From GCA-2683825 sp965662355 (lineage in GTDB: Bacteria > Planctomycetota > UBA1135 > GCA-002686595), in assembly GCA_965662355.1 (NCBI GenBank), contig CBFIHP010000022.1, forward strand, positions 1 through 64,000: a stretch of 64,000 nt of DNA, read 5' to 3'. Positions 55,169 to 63,601 of this stretch are shown here, in pieces. The translations under genes and the position numbers were made by a program. Under the pieces are notes generated by a model that made no database searches, was not told where the DNA came from, and worked only from the letters and a program-made list of their open reading frames with translations. The number at the start of each line of letters is the position of its first letter. The stretch's first letter is position 1.

Positions 55169-55716
55169 TTGGGCACCTCTGACAAGGTGATCGGGTCCAA
55201 TCCGCCCAGGAGTTCCCTCGTGCCGTCGACGCTGAAGTTCGGGTCGTGGGCCATGATCAAGAGGAAAAAACGATCGCGGCTGGCGGTTTCGAACTCCGGT
55301 ATGGCGAACACGGGGTGATGCGGGCGGGGTAGGCCGTTCAGAGCCAGCATGCCGAAGACGGCGCTGACGGCCGCGAACAGGATCGTCATCTCGAAGGTGA
55401 TGATGATGAAAGACGGCCAGCTGTTCATTGGACGGCCGCCGACATTGATCGGGTAGTGCTCTACCGAGGCGTAGTACTGCATCCCGAAGCCGACCAGGGC
55501 CCCGACGATGCCTCCGCACAGAACGAGGAGGGGCAGCCGGCTTTCATAGCCCAGCTCGTGCGAGACCTCGTGCATCGGTAGCGGGGTGTAGGCCTCCATC
55601 TTGGAATAGCCCGAGCCTTTTGCGGCCTTGATCGCGTCCAGCAAGCGCTCGCCGCTGGAGAATTGCGCCAAGAGGCCAAAGCACGGCGTGTCGATCCTCT
55701 GTTTGCGACCGAACAT
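55165..55716 (-). CDS. actD: Alternative complex III subunit ActD
   Basis: 183 residues from ATG 55716, whose A is the last base of the actC stop (TGATG). Two membrane helices (LPLLVLCGGIVGALVGFGMQ and FIIITFEMTILFAAVSAVFG) lie in the middle. GLLAQFSSGERLLDAIKAAK at the start and FEMTILFAAVSAVFGML are typical of ActD. It is a small membrane subunit without cofactors. Confidence 0.93.
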   Translation of the reverse strand: MFGRKQRIDTPCFGLLAQFSSGERLLDAIKAAKGSGYSKMEAYTPLPMHEVSHELGYESRLPLLVLCGGIVGALVGFGMQYYASVEHYPINVGGRPMNSWPSFIIITFEMTILFAAVSAVFGMLALNGLPRPHHPVFAIPEFETASRDRFFLLIMAHDPNFSVDGTRELLGGLDPITLSEVPN

Positions 55717-57140
55717 CACTCCGCCTCCACCTTGCTGTCACCCCCGCTCGTGTGCCCTTCGCTGACTTCGCGGTCGCGATGGGGGACGAGCGTGCGCATC
55801 TCGAAGATCGAGATCATCGGCAGGAAGCGGATAAACAGGAACAGTAGCGCTCCGAAGAGTCCCATCGTTCCGATGAACAGCGACCAATCCCAGAAGGTGC
55901 CGGAGTAGTGGCCCCAGGAACCCGGTAGGAAGTCACGGCTGAGGCTCGTGACGACGATCACGAAGCGCTCGAGCCACATGCCCACGTTGACGATGATGCA
56001 GATCAGAAACAGGAGCGGAACCGAGTTGCGCACCCGTTTCGACCACAGGAACTGGGGTGTGATGATGTTGCATGCGATCAAGGCCCAGTACGCCCAGGCG
56101 TAGGGACCTAACATGCGGTTCATCATCATCCCACCCTCGTAGGGATTCGCGCTGTACCACGCGAAGAAGACCTCCATTATGTAGCCGTAGGCGACGATCA
56201 ACCCCATCGCGAGGATGAGCTTGGCCATGTTCTGCAGGTGGCGCATCGTGATGAAGTCCTGCAGCTTGTAGACGGCCCGCAAGGGTATGGCCAAGGTCAT
56301 GACCATGGCGAACCCCGAGTAGATGGCGCCCGCCACGAAGTACGGCGGGAAAATTGTGGCGTGCCAGCCGGGGATGACGCTGACGGCGAAGTCGAAGCTG
56401 ACGACGGTGTGGACCGAGATGACCAGTGGCGTCGCGAGTCCTGCCAGAAGCAGATAGGCGGTTTCGTAGCGTTCCCAGTGTCGTGCGGCACCGCGCCAGC
56501 CAAGCGCCAGAGCGCCGTACAGGATCTTGAAGAAACGGCTCTTGGCCCGATCCCGCAACGTCGCCAGGTCGGGGATCAACCCGACGTACCAGAAGAGCGC
56601 AGAGACGCTGGCATAGGTCGAGACCGCGAAGACATCCCACAACAAGGGGCTGCGAAACTGCGGCCACAAGCTCATCGTGTTCGGGTATGGCAGCAACCAA
56701 TAGGCGAGCCAGGGCCTCCCGACGTGCAACAATGGGAAGATCCCCGCGCAGGCCACGGCGAAGAGTGTCATCGCTTCCGCGAAACGGTTGATCGACGTGC
56801 GCCAATCCTGCCGGAACAGGAGCAGGATGGCCGAGATCAGCGTGCCCGCGTGGCCGATTCCGATCCACCACACGAAGTTGATGATCGCAAAGCCCCAACC
56901 CACCGGCGCGTTCAAACCCCAGACCCCCGTGCCCTCGAGGAGCAGCTTGGTGATCGAGGCCAACATCATCATCACCAGCGAGAAGCACACACCCAGACCG
57001 ATATACCAACCGAGCGGAGTGCGCTTGCGCAGCACGATCTCCGTGATTTGATCGGTGACGGTTGTGTGCGTGTGCCCCGGCGCCACGAAGGTGGGCTTCG
57101 TGCGCGGGTCGTCTTGCACTCCAGACGGCGATTCGGTCAT
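55716..57140 (-). CDS. actC: Alternative complex III membrane subunit ActC (NrfD/PsrC family)
   Basis: 474 residues, about ten membrane helices. ActC segments include GWYIGLGVCFSLVMMML, INFVWWIGIGHAGTLISA and SMPIFEMRTL-like C-terminal text (MISIFEMRTLVPH). The family binds quinol near the membrane face and hands electrons to the iron-sulfur subunit ActB. It begins 7 bp after the actB stop. Confidence 0.95.
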   Translation of the reverse strand: MTESPSGVQDDPRTKPTFVAPGHTHTTVTDQITEIVLRKRTPLGWYIGLGVCFSLVMMMLASITKLLLEGTGVWGLNAPVGWGFAIINFVWWIGIGHAGTLISAILLLFRQDWRTSINRFAEAMTLFAVACAGIFPLLHVGRPWLAYWLLPYPNTMSLWPQFRSPLLWDVFAVSTYASVSALFWYVGLIPDLATLRDRAKSRFFKILYGALALGWRGAARHWERYETAYLLLAGLATPLVISVHTVVSFDFAVSVIPGWHATIFPPYFVAGAIYSGFAMVMTLAIPLRAVYKLQDFITMRHLQNMAKLILAMGLIVAYGYIMEVFFAWYSANPYEGGMMMNRMLGPYAWAYWALIACNIITPQFLWSKRVRNSVPLLFLICIIVNVGMWLERFVIVVTSLSRDFLPGSWGHYSGTFWDWSLFIGTMGLFGALLFLFIRFLPMISIFEMRTLVPHRDREVSEGHTSGGDSKVEAE

Positions 57141-57147
57141 GGTTGGC

Positions 57148-60100
57148 TCAACGCCCGACGCCTCCGTCGGGGTTCACGAACTTCGCGAGGTACGTCGTGC
57201 GCGGCTTGGTACCCACATCGCCGAGCAGCTCGTAGTGATCTGGCTCGTGACGGAGCCGTGCCACCAGGGAGTTCTCGTCGTTGAGATTGCCGAAGGCGAT
57301 GGCCTGAGTCGGACAGGCTTGTTGGCAGGCAGAGCGGACCTCGCCGTCGCGCAACTCGCGGCTTTCCTTCTTGGCGTTGATGCGCCCTTCTGAAATCCGT
57401 TGCACACAGTAAGTGCACTTCTCCATGACGCCGCGATGACGGACCGTGACGTCGGGATTGCGGATCGGTTTTAGTGACTCGGTCTCGTAGTCGGCATAGC
57501 GGAAAAAGTTGAACCGACGCACCTTGTATGGGCAGTTGTTCGCGCAGTAGCGCGTTCCCACGCAGCGGTTGTAGACCATCTCGTTGAGGCCTTCGTCGCT
57601 GTGGACCGTGGCGCCCACGGGGCAAACCACTTCGCACGGCGCATTCTCGCAGTGCATGCAGGGCACGGGCTGGTGCAATACGAGTGGGTTAGCCTGATCG
57701 TCGCCTTTGTAGTAACGATCGATGCGGATCCAGTGCATCTCGCGGCCACGTAGAACCTCTTTCTTGCCCACGATCGGCACGTTGTTCTCCGCCTGGCAGG
57801 CCACCATGCAGGAGTTGCAGCCGATGCAGGCATTCAGGTCGATGACCATGCCCCAGGCATAACCCGTGTACTCGTGGGGCGGATACATCGAGAGATCGTC
57901 CGCTCCGTGGCTGCCTTTGGTCTCGCTCTTGGCCTGTGCGCCGAAGCGATCAAAGGTCTTCACGCGCACGATGTCGCGACCCTCCATGCTCGCGTGATCC
58001 TGCACCGAGGCCAGCGAGATGTGGCGACCGACGGGACGGACCTGGATGCCGGCCGTGATCCACGTGCCGTAGCTCGAGCGCAGCTTGTACGCATCGAAGC
58101 CGACCCCCGTGCCGAGCTCGCCCGCGCGCGTGCGTCCGTAGCCCAGATGCACTGTCAAGCATCCGACGGGTTGTCCAGGGGTGACCCAAACCGGCGCCTC
58201 GACTTTGCGGTCCGAGGCCGAGAGCATAACGACGTCCCCCGATTCGAGCTTCAGGTCGCGCGCGTTGTCCGGTGAGATCAGGCACGCGTTGTCCCACGTC
58301 AAGCGTGTAAGCGGACGCGGTGCTTCCTGCAGCCAGCCGTTGTTCGCGAAGCGCCCGTCGTAACTCGAGGCATCGGCGCGGAAGTTGAGCTCGAGGCCCG
58401 TAGGCACGCGCGTGGGCGCGGGCAGATCGAGGTCCTGGAGCTTGACCTTCAGCGCGGGAAAGCGCGAATCCGCGATGATTCCATCGTGCAAGGCGGTCCT
58501 CCAGAAGCGCTCGAACTGCGCTTCGGACAGCTTGGGACGAACCTGACGCCAGTGATCACGTACGAGGTCGTAGGGTTTCCTTGTGCCGTCCTCCATCAAG
58601 GTGGCGACGAGCTCGTGCGAGGTACGCCCGTGGAAGAGGGGCGCGATCATGGGTTGGACGATCGAAGCCGAACCGTCGTAGGCGAGGGTGTCGCTCCAGC
58701 TCTCGAGAAAGTGTGCCATCGGCAGGTGCCATTGACATGCCTGCGAGGTTTCGTTTGCGCTCAGGCTGAGGTGCACACGGAACGGAGCGGAGGCCAGCGC
58801 AGCCCTGAAATCCAGGTCAGCCGGAACGTCGTAGACGGGGTTGCCACCCAGGATTACGACCGTGTCGATCACGCCTCCGCGCAACTCGTCGACGAGAGCG
58901 CGGATCGATTCATGGGCGTCACGTTGGGCGCGCTCGCCGCTGGTCAAAGGAGCCGCGTGGTCGAGGGTCTGGCCGACGTTCTTCAGGCGCTCGTTGATCG
59001 CATGGGATAGGGCGTGCACGACGGCGGTTTGCGTCGATCCGGGCACGACGAGGCTCTTCCCCTCCAGGCTCTTCAATCGTCGAGCGCTGCTGCTGGCGAA
59101 ATTCTGCACACGCTCCGAGAGACGCGGGACCTCGACCGTCAAACCCAGTTCGCTTGCGAGGGCACGGGCGAATAGCTCCACTTCGGAGGGTTTGACCGGC
59201 AGACGCTCATCCGCCATAGCCCCCGTGATCGAAGCGGTGCTCTCGACGGAGACGAGGTGATTCATCACGTGCGCACCACCGCGCACGTTGCGTGCCTTTG
59301 AGAAGTCTCGTGCGTAGCGCACGCCCGCGGGACCGTGGTCGAGGAAGTCGGCATCGAGTGAGACGACGAGTTCCGCCTTGTCGAAAGCGTAGCGCGTCGA
59401 CACGTCCCGCCCGAAGGCCAGCTTCGCCCCGGCGCGGGTTGCGTCGTCGTGAATCGGCGTCCAGTGGTGGATGCGCGCCTTCGACATCTGCACCTGAAGT
59501 TTCTCGAGCTGGGCCGAGAGGGTCGGCGAGGCGTCGTCGCCGATCAGGATGGCCAGGCCTTCGCCGTGCCGCGGACGCATGCCATTCATGCGCGCCGTGA
59601 GCTCGTCCAGGAACGTGCTCCACGTGCTGATCATGTCCAGGTGGCGAATCGAGTGCGAACGGTCGGGGTCGTACAGCGACAGGATGGCCGCTTGCGCGAA
59701 GCCGTTGCTGGATCCGAGGCTGGCGGGATGATCGGGATTGCCCTCGACCTTCGTCGGACGCCCCATGTGACTCTCGACCAGGAGACCCGTTGCGGCGCCC
59801 CCCAGGGTCATCGCCGTCGCGAAGTAGCGCGGCTTGCCGGGAACCGTGTACTCGGGGTTGCGGGCGGCGGGGACGATCTTCTCTTCGGGCTGACGTGTGC
59901 AGGCGGCGATTCCCGCCACTCCCAGGGATGCGCCCATCAGGCGCAGGAAGGAGCGCCGCTCGAGTCCTTCTCCCTGTTGCAGTCTGCCGGCGAGGGCGGG
60001 GAACTCACTCCGCAGGTACGACTGGAAGGCTGCGGTGCCATAGAGCGTTTCGAGCTCGGCCCAGTACTCCGCTCCGCTCTTTCCCTCCAGGCGCGTTCGA

Positions 60101-60168
60101 AGCACTTCGAGGTCCGAGTTAGAAACGGTACTGACTTCCTGGTCTTTGCTCCTCAGCTTGCCCTGCAC
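57148..60168 (-). CDS. actB: Alternative complex III molybdopterin/iron-sulfur subunit ActB (fused)
   Basis: 1006 residues from GTG 60168 (GGGGA upstream); TTG 60219 is an alternative that overlaps actA. A twin-arginine signal RRSFLRLMGASLGVAG is present. Residues to about 730 form the molybdopterin-oxidoreductase-like half, which in ActB is not known to hold a cofactor. The C-terminal half carries four cysteine clusters: CIGCNSCMVAC, CMHCENAPCEVVCP, CVGTRYCANNCP, and CTYCVQR with ACQQACP. They fit three [4Fe-4S] and one [3Fe-4S] centres. It moves electrons from quinol toward the heme subunit. Confidence 0.95.
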   Translation of the reverse strand: MQGKLRSKDQEVSTVSNSDLEVLRTRLEGKSGAEYWAELETLYGTAAFQSYLRSEFPALAGRLQQGEGLERRSFLRLMGASLGVAGIAACTRQPEEKIVPAARNPEYTVPGKPRYFATAMTLGGAATGLLVESHMGRPTKVEGNPDHPASLGSSNGFAQAAILSLYDPDRSHSIRHLDMISTWSTFLDELTARMNGMRPRHGEGLAILIGDDASPTLSAQLEKLQVQMSKARIHHWTPIHDDATRAGAKLAFGRDVSTRYAFDKAELVVSLDADFLDHGPAGVRYARDFSKARNVRGGAHVMNHLVSVESTASITGAMADERLPVKPSEVELFARALASELGLTVEVPRLSERVQNFASSSARRLKSLEGKSLVVPGSTQTAVVHALSHAINERLKNVGQTLDHAAPLTSGERAQRDAHESIRALVDELRGGVIDTVVILGGNPVYDVPADLDFRAALASAPFRVHLSLSANETSQACQWHLPMAHFLESWSDTLAYDGSASIVQPMIAPLFHGRTSHELVATLMEDGTRKPYDLVRDHWRQVRPKLSEAQFERFWRTALHDGIIADSRFPALKVKLQDLDLPAPTRVPTGLELNFRADASSYDGRFANNGWLQEAPRPLTRLTWDNACLISPDNARDLKLESGDVVMLSASDRKVEAPVWVTPGQPVGCLTVHLGYGRTRAGELGTGVGFDAYKLRSSYGTWITAGIQVRPVGRHISLASVQDHASMEGRDIVRVKTFDRFGAQAKSETKGSHGADDLSMYPPHEYTGYAWGMVIDLNACIGCNSCMVACQAENNVPIVGKKEVLRGREMHWIRIDRYYKGDDQANPLVLHQPVPCMHCENAPCEVVCPVGATVHSDEGLNEMVYNRCVGTRYCANNCPYKVRRFNFFRYADYETESLKPIRNPDVTVRHRGVMEKCTYCVQRISEGRINAKKESRELRDGEVRSACQQACPTQAIAFGNLNDENSLVARLRHEPDHYELLGDVGTKPRTTYLAKFVNPDGGVGR

Positions 60169-60206
60169 GGTTTCCCCATTTCGTTCCCTAATTGCATCAG
60201 CGGGAT

Positions 60207-60857
60207 CTATCGATGACAAACCGAACAGTTCGTCATGCTCTCGAGCCCATATTCGAGTCCCAGAGCTTCTCTCTCCGCCCGCGTTTGTTGCGCCGGATCA
60301 AAGTCCATGTCAAAGATCCGATCCCGTGGACGAACGTTCGCTATCGGGTCACGGTGACAGGACAGACACCAGCCCATGTCCAGGGTCTCGGTGCGCCACA
60401 TCAGAGGCATCTCGTCGACCTGACCGTGGCATGACGAGCAACCGATGCCTTTCTTGAGGTGGATCGAGTGATCGAAGTACGCGAAGTCGGGCAGGTCGTG
60501 CACACGGGTCCATTCGATCGGTACGTCCAGCCGGAAGCTCTCGCGCACCGGCTCGAGCATCGGCGCCTCGTTCCAGACGAGCGAGTGGCAGCCCATGCAC
60601 GTCTTGGTGGGGGGGATGCCGGCGAAGGCTCCATCCTCGACCGAGGAATGGCAGAAGCGACAATCGATCCCGAGCCCCGCTACATGGTGTTTATGGCTGA
60701 AGGGCACGGGCTGATGCCGGGCGACCCCGACCTGGGTCGTGTAGGGCGATCGCAACATGCGGTCCCACGCCCACACGCCTGCACCCAGGAAGAAGACGGC
60801 TCCGAACACGCTGACCTTTGAGAGGGTGTTGAAGCTCGGATGGAAGATCTGCGCCAT
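60207..60857 (-). CDS. actA: Alternative complex III pentaheme cytochrome c ActA
   Basis: 216 residues from ATG 60857 (a TTG lies 15 bases upstream). An N-terminal helix (SVFGAVFFLGAGVWAW) anchors it. Five CxxCH motifs are present: CRFCH, CMGCH, CSSCH, CLSCH and CSVCH, the last at the very C-terminus. Five hemes is the standard number for ActA. As the first gene it should be near the operon promoter, which I could not pin down in the 258 bp upstream. Confidence 0.95.
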   Translation of the reverse strand: MAQIFHPSFNTLSKVSVFGAVFFLGAGVWAWDRMLRSPYTTQVGVARHQPVPFSHKHHVAGLGIDCRFCHSSVEDGAFAGIPPTKTCMGCHSLVWNEAPMLEPVRESFRLDVPIEWTRVHDLPDFAYFDHSIHLKKGIGCSSCHGQVDEMPLMWRTETLDMGWCLSCHRDPIANVRPRDRIFDMDFDPAQQTRAEREALGLEYGLESMTNCSVCHR

Positions 60858-61049
60858 GGTCGGGAACGGCAATTAGTGTCCTGTCCCAGGGCTCCGATCT
60901 CCAGGCCTACCGGCCCGTTCGAGGTGGTTCCCATCCGGCTGGCGAGCCCCGTTCCTTTCGCACGAGAAATGGAGTTCGTAGCTTTTCTTCAGCCATGGAC
61001 TGCTGTTGCAATGAAAATTAGAAACGCGGTTATATCTATTGGGAGCCCT

Positions 61050-61066
61050 CCCCGCATTCTGCGGGG
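61050..61066 (-). terminator. Hairpin downstream of the mutM-type gene
   Basis: CCCCGCA-TTC-TGCGGGG is a perfect 7-bp stem 50 bp after the stop of the DNA glycosylase gene and upstream of actA on the same strand. It would separate the two transcripts. There is no T-tract. Confidence 0.5.
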
Positions 61067-61115
61067 TCACCCGCAACCCGTCTCGGGGCGCTGATTGCTC
61101 GCAATGGGATTCGCT

Positions 61116-61997
61116 CTAGAGCTCGTCGAGGGAGCGGGGCCAGTCGTCCTTCAGCAACCGCGATAGGGCGCGATCCTTGAGGAGCTGGCCCTCGGTTTGG
61201 CAGCCTGCGCAGTAGTTGGTTTCGTTGTCGGCGTAGACGATGCGCTGGATCGGTGCTTGGCATACGGGACACGGTTGGCCGTGGCGGCCGTGCACGGCCA
61301 TGTCCTTGCGGAAGGCTGTGACCTTTTCGGGGAAGCCATCGCCGACGTCCCTTGCGAGCCGCTTGATCCAGAGTTTCATCACGCGTTTGGTGCTGGCGTG
61401 GATGCGCTTGATCTCGTCGTGGTGCAGCTGGCTCGTGCGTTTGAGGGGTGAGATCCGGGCATCGTGGAGGATCTCGTCGGAGTAGGCGTTGCCGATGCCG
61501 CTGAACTTGCGCGGGTCGCAGAGGGCGCGCTTGAGGGTGTGATCCCCCGAAAGGAGGCTTGTCTTGAAGTCCTTGAGCTTCGAATCCAGGACCGCTAGCC
61601 CGCCGCGATCGTGTTCGGCCAGATTGGCCTCCCCGCGAACGACGAAGAGCGATGCGCGTTTCTTGGTACCGGCTTCGGTCAAGAGCAGGGTTCCGTGCTC
61701 GAAGTCGAAGGCCGCCAGGCCGATCCGTCCTGGTAGCCCTGCGCCTGCGTCTCGCCAACGGAGGCGCCCGGCAATCATCAGGTGAAACACGAGAAACAGG
61801 TCGTCTTCGAATTCCAGGATGATGCGCTTGCCGATCAGGCGTGTTCCGGTGATCTCCTTTTTGTCGACCACCTTCAGGGGGGGGTCGACGGAGCGCAGCA
61901 GGAACGGGCTCTTCATCCGCACGCCCTCGAGCCGTCTTCCAACGACAAAACGGCGCAGGGCGTCGCGGTAGACGCTGCAATCGGGCAACTCGGGCAT
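61116..61997 (-). CDS. mutM: Formamidopyrimidine-DNA glycosylase family protein (MutM/Nei)
   Basis: 293 residues. It begins MPELPDCSVY, so the catalytic Pro2 and Glu3 are present, although the common Glu6 is Asp. Other landmarks are the helix-two-turn-helix (DPRKFSGIGNAYSDEIL) and a C-terminal zinc finger (CPVCQAPIQRIVY, then NYCAGCQ). The family removes oxidised bases such as 8-oxoguanine and nicks the strand. The PELPD start and CxxCQ finger leave open whether it is a true MutM or a Nei-like branch. It is divergent from msrA with 70 bp between; both deal with oxidative damage. Confidence 0.9.
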   Translation of the reverse strand: MPELPDCSVYRDALRRFVVGRRLEGVRMKSPFLLRSVDPPLKVVDKKEITGTRLIGKRIILEFEDDLFLVFHLMIAGRLRWRDAGAGLPGRIGLAAFDFEHGTLLLTEAGTKKRASLFVVRGEANLAEHDRGGLAVLDSKLKDFKTSLLSGDHTLKRALCDPRKFSGIGNAYSDEILHDARISPLKRTSQLHHDEIKRIHASTKRVMKLWIKRLARDVGDGFPEKVTAFRKDMAVHGRHGQPCPVCQAPIQRIVYADNETNYCAGCQTEGQLLKDRALSRLLKDDWPRSLDEL

Positions 61998-62067
61998 CGT
62001 CTGAGGTTAGCCGGTCCGGGCGGACCTTTGGTGGGCCGAGGGTGTTCTGTACACTTCGCTCTGCGCC

Positions 62068-62604
62068 ATGTCTGACGAACCCCCCCCCAACTTCCAAGTC
62101 GCCACCTTCGGCGCCGGATGTTTCTGGTGTGTCGAGGCGGTGCTACAGCGACTCGACGGTGTGCATTCGATCGTTCCCGGCTACATGGGCGGGACCACCG
62201 AGAATCCCACGACCAAGGACGTTTGTGGCGGAAACACCGGGCACGCCGAGGTCGTGCACGTGGCCTTCGACCCGGAAAGGGTCTCCTTTGAGGAGCTCCT
62301 CAACTGGTTCTGGCGACTGCACGACCCGACGACCCTGAACCGTCAGGGCAACGATGTAGGGACGCAGTATCGTTCGGCTATTTTCTATCACTCCGCTGAC
62401 CAGCGCCGCGCCGCGGAAGGCTCCAAGGCCGCTCTCGAGGCGTCGGGGGCTTTTCCCGACCCGATCGTGACCGAGATCACCGCCGCGGATTCGCTGTACG
62501 AAGCGGAGGATTATCACCGTGACTACTACCGCCAGAATCGTGAGCAGCCCTACTGCCGCATGGTGATTGCGCCCAAGCTGGACAAGCTGGGCCTCGACGG
62601 CTGA
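62068..62604 (+). CDS. msrA: Peptide methionine-(S)-sulfoxide reductase MsrA
   Basis: 178 residues. The active-site block GAGCFWCVEAVLQ contains the catalytic Cys. GYMGGTTENPTTKDVCGGNTGHAEVV and FWRLHDPTTLNRQGNDVGTQYRS are standard MsrA (shown here in part as GYMGG and GNDVGTQYRS). It repairs oxidised methionine with thioredoxin. Codons 5-7 are CCC CCC CCC, a run of nine C right after the start, where slippage would shift the frame. Its stop shares one base with the ATG of the next gene (TGATG). Confidence 0.95.
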   Translation: MSDEPPPNFQVATFGAGCFWCVEAVLQRLDGVHSIVPGYMGGTTENPTTKDVCGGNTGHAEVVHVAFDPERVSFEELLNWFWRLHDPTTLNRQGNDVGTQYRSAIFYHSADQRRAAEGSKAALEASGAFPDPIVTEITAADSLYEAEDYHRDYYRQNREQPYCRMVIAPKLDKLGLDG

Positions 62605-63596
62605 TGGCGGAATTATTCACCCATACTTGCCTCTTCGAGAACGGAGAGGTGACGAGTGGGTCCGGATTCGCCTGGGAACATGCGCGCGATTCGTTTTGCG
62701 TGTCATCCACGGAGTCCAGCGCAGGGTCCACGGACGCCTGGGAATGGCGTTGCGCGAACGCGCCCGATGGCGCATGTGTGGCGGTGGTGACGGACGGCGA
62801 ACGCGTCGTCAGCCGCATTCTCGGCACTCGCAAACAGGCCGTGCTCGATGGCCAACAGGTCACCTTCGTCGAGGTCTTCGATCTATACAACGACTTCGAG
62901 TACCGTCATGGGCTCGGCCGCGCGAACAGCTTGAAACAGTGTGGCGAGGCTTTTTCGAAGAGCTTTGGCGGGCGCGCACCGGAGAGTTTTCCGATCCTCT
63001 ACGGCGTACCCACGCGTCGCGCGCATCGTTTCGGTTTGCGCCACCTGCGCTGGGAGATCCTGCGTTCGGAAGCACGCTTGCGCCTGCGCCCGCAGGGGCA
63101 TTGCGCTCCCGCCGCCCCCGGCGTCGAGGTCGAGGAGATCACCCGCTTTCCGGATCAGCTCGACCCCGTGTGCGCAGAGGTCAGCGCAAGTCGCGGCGCG
63201 ATGCTCGTGCGTGATGCGCGCCGTTTGAACCACCGCTTCTGTGAGCGTCCAGATTCGAACTACACGATCGCCGCCGCGCGCAAGAATGGACAGTTCGCGG
63301 GCTACTGCGTGCTGGCCGATGGCGCCCTGGTGGACTGGGTCTGCCCGCACGAGTCCCTCGATGTCGCCAGTGCCATGGTGGTCTGGGGCGACGAACGAGC
63401 TCGTACCGAGGGCCACGAAGGCCTTGCGGCGAGCTTTCCCGAAACCGCTCCCGAGTGGCTGATCTTCCAGCGCTTCGGGTTTTGGATCCAAGGCGGCATG
63501 GACTACACCGTCTTTCGCAGCTTCCACAAGCCCTACATCATGAGCTGGCTCTTCTTCAACTGGTACTACACACCGGCGGACCTCGGTCGCGTCTAA
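62604..63596 (+). CDS. GNAT-superfamily-like acetyltransferase
   Basis: 330 residues, coupled to msrA by TGATG. The C-terminal 110 residues (NYTIAAARKNGQFAGYCVL, then DWVCPHESLDVASAMVVWGD) resemble the second half of a GNAT fold found in paired-GNAT proteins. The N-terminal half (VEVFDLYNDFEYRHGLGR) also has GNAT-like strand order, but a clear acetyl-CoA loop (Q/RxxGxG/A) is not visible. The substrate is unknown. The next gene encodes a shorter GNAT-like protein, so the two may work together or be diverged copies. Confidence 0.6.
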   Translation: MAELFTHTCLFENGEVTSGSGFAWEHARDSFCVSSTESSAGSTDAWEWRCANAPDGACVAVVTDGERVVSRILGTRKQAVLDGQQVTFVEVFDLYNDFEYRHGLGRANSLKQCGEAFSKSFGGRAPESFPILYGVPTRRAHRFGLRHLRWEILRSEARLRLRPQGHCAPAAPGVEVEEITRFPDQLDPVCAEVSASRGAMLVRDARRLNHRFCERPDSNYTIAAARKNGQFAGYCVLADGALVDWVCPHESLDVASAMVVWGDERARTEGHEGLAASFPETAPEWLIFQRFGFWIQGGMDYTVFRSFHKPYIMSWLFFNWYYTPADLGRV

Positions 63597-63601
63597 GGCC
63601 C

